Of a stretch of 5,028 nucleotides of DNA, positions 1 through 5,028 are shown piece by piece (the first letter of the stretch is position 1; every line of letters starts with the position of its first letter). A program made the position numbers and the translations under genes. The DNA comes from Dehalococcoidia bacterium (GTDB lineage: Bacteria > Chloroflexota > Dehalococcoidia > Dehalococcoidales > UBA5760): NCBI GenBank assembly GCA_011176655.1, contig DUEB01000150.1, positions 1-5,028 of the forward strand, in the 5' to 3' direction. The notes under the pieces are model-generated. The model did no database searches. It was given only the letters and a program-made list of their open reading frames with translations, and was not told the origin of the DNA.

Positions 1-7
1 CCTTCTC

Positions 8-36
8 TTGACGCCTGAAGTTGCCGATGTTACACT
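8..36 (+). promoter_or_regulatory. Predicted sigma-70-type promoter of the NAD kinase cluster
   Basis: A -35 element TTGACG (8-13, five of six consensus bases) is followed after 17 bases by a -10 element TACACT (31-36, four of six). A TG pair at 28-29 sits one base before the -10, as in extended -10 promoters. Transcription would start near 43, giving a leader of about 34 bases before the GTG at 77. Both boxes and the spacing are seen directly; promoter activity is inferred. The match makes it unlikely that the TTG at 8 is the translation start. Confidence 0.55.
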
Positions 37-66
37 TGGCTTGTTCTCGTTACTTCCCGTTATTTC

Positions 67-70
67 GGAG
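67..70 (+). promoter_or_regulatory. Shine-Dalgarno sequence deciding the NAD kinase start
   Basis: GGAG lies six bases before the GTG at 77, a normal spacing. The alternative in-frame TTG at 8 has no purine-rich sequence in the few bases visible before it, so this site favours the shorter protein. Confidence 0.6.
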
Positions 71-76
71 CAGTCG

Positions 77-910
77 GTGGAACGGATTGGTATTCTCTAT
101 CACCCGATGAATAAGGCGGCCTACCCTTTAGCTCAGGAGATGGGAGACTTCCTGAGCGCCAGGGGTGTTTCGGTGTGGCTCTGCTCGGCCTGGGAGGGGG
201 AGCAGGCTAAGTGTCAGCTAGACGGCACCGATTTAATCCTTACGGTTGGTGGCGACGGCACCATCCTGCGCGCGGCTCAGGTGGCGGCTGCCCGTTCCAT
301 CCCGATTACCGGCATAAATCTGGGACGGCTGGGTTTTATGACCGAGCTCAGTGTCGCTGAGGCTAAGGACAGGCTCCCTGAGCTGCTGGCGGGAGGGGGC
401 TGGCTTGACGAGCGGGCCATGCTTGATGCTGAGCTTCGGGCGCAGGACAAGGAACCCCCGTCTGTGTTTTGTGTCTTGAACGATGTGGTGGTGGCGCGGG
501 GGGAGATAGCCCGCATGATTCGCGTCGAGGCCCAAATTGATGGCGAGCCGCTGACTACCTACAAGGCTGACGGGGTGATTGTGGCTACGGCTACGGGTAG
601 TACCGGCTACTCGCTGTCAGCCGGGGGCCCGATTCTGCACCCGCAGGCCGGGGAGTTCCTGCTGCTGCCCATATTGCCTCACCTCAGTTCCGCTTATACC
701 CTGGTGTTACCGGCTGCGGTGATGGTCAGGCTGGGCATCAGTGCCGCTCACCAGGCGACCCTGAGCCTCGACGGGCACATAAATCTACCCCTGTCAGCCC
801 GGGCGACTCTTATGGTGAGACGGAGTGCTCATAAGACGCGTTTCTTGAGAATTCATCCGGAAACATCCTTTTACGGCTCGTTAGAACGAAGGTTGAAAGG
901 AAAACGTTAG
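77..910 (+). CDS. nadK: NAD kinase (ATP-NAD kinase)
   Basis: Cytosolic enzyme that phosphorylates NAD to NADP, the only known route to NADP. With the GTG start at 77 the protein has 277 residues, a normal length for bacterial NAD kinases. Family motifs appear in order: the GGDGT nucleotide motif at about residues 58-62, NLGRLGF at 81-87, the LND motif at 134-136 (NE or ND in the family), then the ADGV and TGSTGYSLSAGGP segment at 164-185 and a C-terminal LDG at 231-233. The frame stays open upstream to a TTG at 8, but those 23 extra residues overlap a promoter-like sequence, look unlike the family, and the conserved beta strand (ERIGILYHP) begins right at 77. The loop PHLSSAYTLVLP (about 201-212) differs from the more usual PH-S-RPLVLP pattern. 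It is the first gene of a three-gene run, and the next start follows its stop with no gap. The identification is very safe; the exact start is likely. Confidence 0.95.
   Translation: MERIGILYHPMNKAAYPLAQEMGDFLSARGVSVWLCSAWEGEQAKCQLDGTDLILTVGGDGTILRAAQVAAARSIPITGINLGRLGFMTELSVAEAKDRLPELLAGGGWLDERAMLDAELRAQDKEPPSVFCVLNDVVVARGEIARMIRVEAQIDGEPLTTYKADGVIVATATGSTGYSLSAGGPILHPQAGEFLLLPILPHLSSAYTLVLPAAVMVRLGISAAHQATLSLDGHINLPLSARATLMVRRSAHKTRFLRIHPETSFYGSLERRLKGKR
896..901 (+). promoter_or_regulatory. Shine-Dalgarno sequence for the N-acetyltransferase
   Basis: AAAGGA lies within the last codons of the NAD kinase gene, nine bases before the GTG at 911. It supports that GTG as the start, directly after the upstream TAG, and suggests translational coupling of the two genes. 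Confidence 0.6.
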
Positions 911-1372
911 GTGATAAAGATAGAAAAGGCCTGCATCAGGGATGTCGGCCAGATGCACCGCTTGATTAACTACTTCGCCGATAAGAACGAGATGCTGGCG
1001 CGTTCCTTAAGCGAGATATACGAGAACATCAGGGACTACTTTGTGGTCAGGGAGGGTGACGAGGTTATCGCCTGTGTGGCGCTCCACGTCATGTGGGAAG
1101 ACCTGGCGGAGATAAAGTCGCTGGCGGTAGCCGAGGGTAGTCAGCAGCAGGGGATTGGTAATGAGCTGGTGAAAGCCTGCCTGGACGAAGCCAAAGAGCT
1201 CGGTCTAGGCACCATTTTCTGCCTGACCTATAAACCTGGCTTTTTCGAGCGGGTCGGTTTTTCGCGGATAGACAAGATGGAACTCCCGCATAAGGTCTGG
1301 ACGGAGTGTTTTCGCTGCCCCAAGTTCCCCAACTGTGATGAGGTAGCCCTTATCTACCATCCGGAGGTCTAG
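911..1372 (+). CDS. argA: Short-form N-acetylglutamate synthase (GNAT-family N-acetyltransferase)
   Basis: Likely transfers an acetyl group from acetyl-CoA to the amino group of glutamate, the first step of arginine synthesis, in the cytosol. The 153-residue protein is a single GNAT domain. The N-terminal part carries INYFADKNEML (19-29) and RSL-EIYENIRDY (31-43), characteristic of the short ArgA group. The central strand EIKSLAV (67-73) leads into the acetyl-CoA loop Q-x-x-G-x-G at 78-83, and FFERVGF (111-117) is the usual C-terminal GNAT element. The end carries a cysteine cluster, CFRCPKFPNC (C133, C136, C142), typical of this subfamily. It lacks the amino-acid-kinase domain of the classical E. 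coli-type ArgA. The GTG start abuts the NAD kinase stop. The subfamily call rests on remembered family patterns; acetylation of another amino acid or small molecule is possible. Confidence 0.8.
   Translation: MIKIEKACIRDVGQMHRLINYFADKNEMLARSLSEIYENIRDYFVVREGDEVIACVALHVMWEDLAEIKSLAVAEGSQQQGIGNELVKACLDEAKELGLGTIFCLTYKPGFFERVGFSRIDKMELPHKVWTECFRCPKFPNCDEVALIYHPEV
1363..1367 (+). promoter_or_regulatory. Shine-Dalgarno sequence supporting a TTG start
   Basis: GGAGG, six bases before TTG at 1374, is a near-ideal ribosome binding site inside the last codons of the acetyltransferase gene. It supports the unusual TTG as the start of the Nudix gene. Confidence 0.7.
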
Positions 1373-1373
1373 T

Positions 1374-1910
1374 TTGGCTGAGGAAAAGACGCTGTCGAGC
1401 CAGTTAGTCTATCAGGGTCGGGCGGTGCGCCTCAGGGTTGATACCGTGAGGGTGTCCGGGGGCCGGGAGACGGCGCGGGAGATTGTGGAACATGATGACT
1501 GTATCGCCGTTATTGCTGTTGACGCTGAGGGCAGGGTGCTCCTGGTGAAGCAGTTCCGTAAGGCGGTGGAAAAGGAGCTTTTGGAGATACCGGCCGGCGG
1601 TATTGACCCCGGTGAGAGTCCGGAGGACGCCGTCAGCCGTGAGATGCGGGAGGAGACCGGCTACCTGCCCCGCAGGGTGGAGAGGCTGGGTGGCTTCTAT
1701 TCGGCGCCGGGCTACTCTACGGAGTACCTCTATCTCTATCTGGCAACCGACCTCATCCCCAGCCGGCTGTTTGCCGAGGACACCGAGGGTATCAGTCTCG
1801 TTCGGATATCACCGGCGCAGATTCCCGAGCTTATCTCATCGGGCAGTATCTGTGATGCCAAGAGCATTGCCGGGCTGCTTACCTACCTGGAATACAGGAA
1901 AGTAGACTAG
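1374..1910 (+). CDS. nudF: Nudix hydrolase, ADP-ribose pyrophosphatase type
   Basis: Predicted to cleave ADP-ribose to AMP and ribose 5-phosphate, clearing a reactive product of NAD breakdown. The 178-residue protein contains a full Nudix box, G-x5-E-x7-REMREETGY, at residues 75-97; its glutamates (E90, E93, E94) should bind the divalent metal. It is preceded by LLEIPAGG (69-76). About 16 residues past the box, SAPGYSTE (110-117) supplies the proline that marks the ADP-ribose pyrophosphatase subgroup. The N-terminal strand region (about 8-45) matches the dimerising domain of that group. The TTG start lies one base after the preceding TAG and has a strong GGAGG site. As last gene of the cluster it converges on the HIT gene with 7 bases between them. 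Activity on other nucleoside diphosphate sugars cannot be excluded, so the symbol is given by similarity of type. Confidence 0.88.
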   Translation: MAEEKTLSSQLVYQGRAVRLRVDTVRVSGGRETAREIVEHDDCIAVIAVDAEGRVLLVKQFRKAVEKELLEIPAGGIDPGESPEDAVSREMREETGYLPRRVERLGGFYSAPGYSTEYLYLYLATDLIPSRLFAEDTEGISLVRISPAQIPELISSGSICDAKSIAGLLTYLEYRKVD

Positions 1911-1921
1911 CGACTAGCTAG
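1907..1921. other. Small inverted repeat at the convergent gene junction
   Basis: CTAGC (1907-1911) and GCTAG (1917-1921) are perfect inverted copies around a five-base loop. The arms contain the stop codons of both converging genes: TAG at 1908-1910 for the Nudix gene, and CTA at 1918-1920, read as TAG on the other strand, for the HIT gene. No T-run follows on either strand, so this is not a recognisable intrinsic terminator. It may be chance, because overlapping CTAG words arise easily where two TAG stops meet. Confidence 0.3.
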
Positions 1922-2259
1922 CCGAGCTTAGCGGAGAGCCTCTTACCCCCGAGCAGGTGCATATGAAGGTGGGGCACTATCTGCCCGCCCCACTCGCCGT
2001 AGTTTACTACCAGGCGATAGCCGGTTTCCGTAATGCCCTCCTCCCGGGCCAGCTTGTGGGCTACCGCCACCATGCGCCCGATGAGAGGTAGCTCCGCCGG
2101 GGATAACTCGGCCAGAGACGGGATATGTTTCCTGGGGATGATAATCAGGTGAGTTGGCGCCTGGGGATTAATATCCCGAAAGGCAATCACCTCTTCATCC
2201 TGATAGATGATTTCGCTGGGGATTTTGCCGGCGACAATCTGACAGAAGATGCAGTCCAT
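1918..2259 (-). CDS. HIT-family protein (histidine triad nucleotide hydrolase/transferase)
   Basis: A 113-residue cytosolic protein of the HINT-like branch of the HIT superfamily, whose members hydrolyse nucleoside phosphoramidates, adenylylated compounds or related dinucleotides. The histidine triad HLHMHLL lies at residues 97-103, with H99 expected as the nucleophile that takes the nucleotide phosphate. The N-terminal CIFC (C3, C6), with a histidine at 45 (RKHIPSL) and one from the triad, resembles the zinc site seen in some bacterial members. FRDINPQAPTHLIIIPRKH (27-45) is also family-typical. Length is normal. It starts with ATG 17 bases after the carboxyltransferase stop; a GAGG lies 11 bases upstream, a rather long spacing, so translation may be coupled. 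Substrate is unknown, and the link to the carboxyltransferases may be only positional. Confidence 0.92.
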   Translation of the reverse strand: MDCIFCQIVAGKIPSEIIYQDEEVIAFRDINPQAPTHLIIIPRKHIPSLAELSPAELPLIGRMVAVAHKLAREEGITETGYRLVVNYGEWGGQIVPHLHMHLLGGKRLSAKLG

Positions 2260-2276
2260 AATACTCTTCGCCTCTA

Positions 2277-3752
2277 TTAGTCTGCTATCGGTTTACCGGC
2301 TTTTACCCTGGCGATGAGCTCGTCTTCCCGCTTGATGTCGTCCAGGGTCTTGGGCTTTAGCTCCGGCGGCGGCGTCTCCAGGCCGTACTTCCACTTCAGG
2401 AAGCGCAGCCCGGTAATCGGGTAGAGGGCAGCGATGAGCACGTCACCGATATCCTGGGTGAAGTCCTTGACTGCCTCTCTGGCCTTGTCCAGCTCCGGCT
2501 CGAGTATGTCGGCGGCGCGGCAGGTAATGGGCGTCTTCCCCCGCGGGTAGTGTTTAAGCACAATCTCCTGGACCTCGGGGTCAATGGGGGCGGGTGATTT
2601 GCCGTAGAGTCCGTAGACGTAGTCCTGTACCTGGCGTGATATCAGCTTGTATCTCCCGACCAGGACGTTCTGCACCGCCTGAACCCCCACAATCTGGCTG
2701 GTCGGGGTGACCAGGGGTGGGTAGCCGAGCTCTTTTCGGACGCGCGGTATTTCCTGATATACCTCGTCAATTCTGTCTAAGGCGTTAGATTCTCTCAACT
2801 GGGCAACCAGGTTGGAAATCATGCCCCCGGGAACCTGGTGCATGAGGACACCGGTATCGATAACTGCGGTTCGGGTGGTATTGAGGAAGTCCCGGTACTT
2901 GGGGGCGATGGACTCAATATGCTGCCCCAGCTTGAAGAGGTGGGCCAGATTAAGCCCGGTATCCCTGGGGGTTCCTTGCAGGGCGACGACAATCGGTTCC
3001 ACCGCCGGGTGGGAGGTGCGCAGGGCGAAGGGGGCCAGGGTAGTATCAATAATGTCCACCCCGGCTTCGATAGCCTTGAGACAGCTCATCGAGGCCATGC
3101 CACTGGTGTAGTGGGTATGCAGGTGCACCGGTATTCTTAACACCTTCTTGAGGGACTTGATTAGTTTATAGGCGTCATCAGGGGCGATAAGCCCGGCCAT
3201 ATCCTTGATACACAGGCTGTCGGCGCCCATGTCCTGAAGGATAAGGGCCTTATTGACATAATATTTAAGGTTGTAGACCGGCCCCCCCATCTTGCGCTCG
3301 GTGAGGGAGTAGCAGATGGAGAGCTGGGCGTGCTTACCGCAGTCCTTAATCGCCCTGAGCGCGGTCTCGAAGTTACGCTCGTCATTTACGGCGTCGAACA
3401 CCCGGAAGATATCAATGCCGACCTCAGCCGCGTGGTGGACAAAGGCGGTCACCACATCGTCGGCGTAGTGGCGATAGCCCACCAGGTTCTGTCCCCGGAG
3501 CAGCATCTGCAGGGGGGTATCGGGCATCAGCTTTTTCAGGATGCGCGGTCGGTGCCAGGGGTCTTCATTGAGGAACCTGGTAGAGACATCAAAGGTGGCG
3601 CCACCCCAGACCTCCATGGAGTAGAAGCCGGCCTTGTTCATCTCCCCGGCGATGCTCTCCATATCCTCGGTCCTCATTCGGGTGGCTAGTATGGACTGAT
3701 GTCCATCACGGAAGGTAACGTCGGTAATCTTCAAGGGGTTCTTTGTGGTCAC
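2277..3752 (-). CDS. Pyruvate/oxaloacetate carboxyltransferase subunit (5S/PycB/OadA type) without biotinyl domain
   Basis: Catalyses carboxyl transfer between carboxybiotin and pyruvate/oxaloacetate. The 491-residue protein has a TIM-barrel carboxyltransferase domain (about 8-270) followed by the conserved PYC/OADA region (about 290-470). Visible active-site elements are TFRDGHQS (13-20, D16 a metal ligand), FRVFDAVND (116-124), IKDMAG (182-187, K183 expected to be the carbamylated metal-binding lysine), HLHTHYTSG (210-218, metal ligands H212 and H214) and MHQVPGGMISNL (304-315). Full-length OadA or PycB proteins usually run on to a C-terminal biotinyl domain with an MKM-type biotin site; this one ends at 491 without it, as does the roughly 500-residue 5S subunit of propionibacterial transcarboxylase. 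The GTG start has AAGGAG eight bases upstream. The partner acyl-CoA carboxyltransferase lies 37 bases upstream. It could instead belong to a two-part pyruvate carboxylase or an oxaloacetate decarboxylase. Confidence 0.92.
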   Translation of the reverse strand: MTTKNPLKITDVTFRDGHQSILATRMRTEDMESIAGEMNKAGFYSMEVWGGATFDVSTRFLNEDPWHRPRILKKLMPDTPLQMLLRGQNLVGYRHYADDVVTAFVHHAAEVGIDIFRVFDAVNDERNFETALRAIKDCGKHAQLSICYSLTERKMGGPVYNLKYYVNKALILQDMGADSLCIKDMAGLIAPDDAYKLIKSLKKVLRIPVHLHTHYTSGMASMSCLKAIEAGVDIIDTTLAPFALRTSHPAVEPIVVALQGTPRDTGLNLAHLFKLGQHIESIAPKYRDFLNTTRTAVIDTGVLMHQVPGGMISNLVAQLRESNALDRIDEVYQEIPRVRKELGYPPLVTPTSQIVGVQAVQNVLVGRYKLISRQVQDYVYGLYGKSPAPIDPEVQEIVLKHYPRGKTPITCRAADILEPELDKAREAVKDFTQDIGDVLIAALYPITGLRFLKWKYGLETPPPELKPKTLDDIKREDELIARVKAGKPIAD

Positions 3753-3760
3753 GATTCGGT

Positions 3761-3766
3761 CTCCTT
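3761..3766 (-). promoter_or_regulatory. Shine-Dalgarno sequence for the 5S-type carboxyltransferase
   Basis: On the minus strand AAGGAG lies eight bases before the GTG at 3752. It fixes the start in the 37-base gap between the two carboxyltransferase genes. The gap shows no clear promoter or terminator, which favours cotranscription. Confidence 0.7.
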
Positions 3767-3789
3767 GCTTCTTCCAGTTTGTCTTTGGC

Positions 3790-5028
3790 TCACAGGGGAA
3801 TATTGCCGTGCTTTTTCCAGGGGCGCGTCTCTTGTTTGTTACGCAGGGCTTCCAGTGCCGTAATAACCTCGCGGCGCGAGTCCCCGGGTCTGATTACCTT
3901 GTCAGTAAAGCCACTGGCAGCGGCAACATACGGGTTGTTGAAGGTCTTGCGGTATAGCTCGGTCATCTCCTGGAGCTTGGCCTGGTGGTCGGCGGCCTTA
4001 GTGATTTCCCGGCGAAAGATGATGGCGGCGGCGCCTTCGGCGCCCATGACCGCAAGCTGAGCCATGGGCCAGGCCAGGTAGACGTCGGCACCGATAGACT
4101 TGGAGCACATTGAAATCTGGGCCCCGCCATAGGCCTTCCGGGTGCAGATGGTAATCTTGGGCACGGTAGCTTCGGAGTAGGCGGAGAGCAGCTTGGCTCC
4201 GTGACGAATAACACCCCCGAACTCCTGATGGGTGCCGGGCATATAGCCGGGGACATCAACCAGCGTCAGGAGGGGGATATTGAAGGCGTCACAGAAGCGG
4301 ACAAAGCGGGCGGCTTTGTCTGAGGCGTTAATATCGAGAACCCCGGCCATGTAGCTGGGCTGATTGGCAATAATGCCGACGACATGTCCGTTCATTCTGG
4401 CGAAGCAGACAATCATGTTCCGGGCGTAGTGCTGATGGGGTTCCAGAAACTTGCCGTCGTCAACGATGGCCTTAATTACCTTCTTCATGTCATAGACCTG
4501 GCGCGGGTTTTCGGGGATGATGGTGTCAAGCTCGGGGCAGGTGCGCTCTGGGGAGTCAGTCGGCGGCTCGTAGGTAGCACCCGGCTCGTCATAAACACTC
4601 TGAGGGAGGTAGCTCAAAAGATGTTTACAGGCTTCGATGCACTCGGCGTCGCTGCCATAGACGAAGTGGGCCACGCCGCTCTTGGCGTTGTGCACCATAG
4701 CCCCGCCCAGTTCCTCGTGGGTGACCTCCTCGCTCATCACCGCCTTGACGACATCGGGGCCGGTGACATACATGTAGCTGGTGTCTTTTACCATGAGTAT
4801 CCAGTCGGTAAGGGCCGGTGAGTATACGGCACCACCGGCGCAGGGCCCCATGCTCAGCGTTATCTGGGGCACGATTCCGGAGTAGAGGGTGTTACGGTGG
4901 AATATCTGGCCGTAACCGTCCAGGGCGTTGATGCCTTCCTGAATACGGGCGCCGCCGGTATCCAGCATGCCGATTACGGGCACCCTCATCTTGGCCGCCA
5001 GGTCCATAGTCCGGGCTATCTTCCAGGC
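3790..5028 (-). CDS. Acyl-CoA carboxyltransferase, methylmalonyl-CoA/propionyl-CoA type (12S/MmdA/PccB), N-terminus beyond the window
   Basis: Carboxyltransferase that moves CO2 between carboxybiotin and a short acyl-CoA, probably propionyl-CoA/methylmalonyl-CoA. The last 412 residues are visible. The frame runs off the right edge: the codons before the internal ATG at 5007 read AWKIART and fit the family, so that ATG is not the true start. With a usual length near 515 residues, about 100 are missing. Counting from that internal Met, motifs are DTGGARIQEG (16-25), the first oxyanion-hole segment GPCAGGAVYSPALTD (54-68), EEVTHEELGGA (93-103), DVPGYMPGTHQE (251-262), the second oxyanion-hole segment RKAYGGAQISMCSK (290-303), AWPMAQLAVMGAEGAA (312-327) and the C-terminal KKHGNIPL. 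It has no biotin site of its own and is followed by the 5S-type gene. Decarboxylase alpha and propionyl-CoA carboxylase beta subunits look alike, so the exact enzyme is open. Confidence 0.92.
   Translation of the reverse strand, partial: AWKIARTMDLAAKMRVPVIGMLDTGGARIQEGINALDGYGQIFHRNTLYSGIVPQITLSMGPCAGGAVYSPALTDWILMVKDTSYMYVTGPDVVKAVMSEEVTHEELGGAMVHNAKSGVAHFVYGSDAECIEACKHLLSYLPQSVYDEPGATYEPPTDSPERTCPELDTIIPENPRQVYDMKKVIKAIVDDGKFLEPHQHYARNMIVCFARMNGHVVGIIANQPSYMAGVLDINASDKAARFVRFCDAFNIPLLTLVDVPGYMPGTHQEFGGVIRHGAKLLSAYSEATVPKITICTRKAYGGAQISMCSKSIGADVYLAWPMAQLAVMGAEGAAAIIFRREITKAADHQAKLQEMTELYRKTFNNPYVAAASGFTDKVIRPGDSRREVITALEALRNKQETRPWKKHGNIPL

Noticed and set aside
575..610. Repeated GGCTAC words resembling a short tandem repeat
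   Set aside because: They encode the conserved TATGSTGY stretch of NAD kinase, so codon content explains them.
2812..3140. Overlapping + strand open frames of about 100 residues
   Set aside because: Two frames overlap each other and the 5S-type gene on the other strand; neither resembles a known protein.
3330..3689. 119-residue open frame on the + strand
   Set aside because: Antisense shadow of the 5S-type carboxyltransferase; the opposite strand encodes clear active-site motifs here.
4030..4044. GGCGCC-TTC-GGCGCC inverted repeat, possible hairpin
   Set aside because: It lies inside the conserved MGAEGAA coding segment and is explained by Gly/Ala codons; no T-run follows.
3743..4060. + strand open frames across the gap between the two carboxyltransferase genes
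   Set aside because: Mostly antisense to the start of the 5S-type gene and the end of the 12S-type gene, with no family motifs.
4384..4821. 145-residue open frame on the + strand
   Set aside because: It lies entirely opposite the conserved acyl-CoA carboxyltransferase gene, shows no recognised domain, and is expected from GC-rich antisense codon structure.
4970..5007. ATG at 5007 (minus strand) as start of the acyl-CoA carboxyltransferase
   Set aside because: The reading frame continues to the window edge with family-like residues, and about 100 residues of the usual N-terminal part would be missing, so the gene is cut by the window rather than starting here.

Overview
This window looks like ordinary bacterial chromosome, moderately GC-rich and densely coding. 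It holds two gene clusters that point at each other and meet around position 1914. No phage, insertion sequence, CRISPR array, tRNA, rRNA or unknown system was seen. The mix of genes fits an anaerobic or facultative bacterium. A Chloroflexota (Dehalococcoidia-like) source is my best guess from the general look of the proteins and the frequent GTG/TTG starts, but this is a weak inference.

Left cluster, + strand, 1-1910. A sigma-70-like promoter (8-36) is followed by three tightly packed genes: NAD kinase (GTG start at 77), a short ArgA-type N-acetylglutamate synthase whose GTG start directly follows the kinase stop, and a Nudix hydrolase of the ADP-ribose pyrophosphatase type, with a TTG start one base after the previous stop. 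Two of the three belong to NAD(P) metabolism: one makes NADP, the other degrades ADP-ribose released by NAD turnover. The acetyltransferase is the first step of arginine synthesis.

Right cluster, - strand, 5028 down to 1918. It is read from the right edge: a biotin-dependent acyl-CoA carboxyltransferase (methylmalonyl-CoA/propionyl-CoA type, like the transcarboxylase 12S subunit; N-terminus outside the window), then a pyruvate/oxaloacetate carboxyltransferase (5S/PycB/OadA type) without a biotinyl domain, then a small HIT-family nucleotide hydrolase/transferase. The first two together are what a methylmalonyl-CoA:pyruvate transcarboxylase needs apart from its biotin carrier. They could equally be the carboxyltransferase halves of two separate enzymes sharing one biotin carrier.

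Five of the six genes are complete, and four of those five use GTG or TTG starts, each with a convincing Shine-Dalgarno sequence. No stretch over 300 bases lacks a gene. The only non-coding pieces are the leader (1-76), a 37-base gap (3753-3789), a 17-base gap (2260-2276), a 7-base convergent junction (1911-1917) and a single base at 1373.
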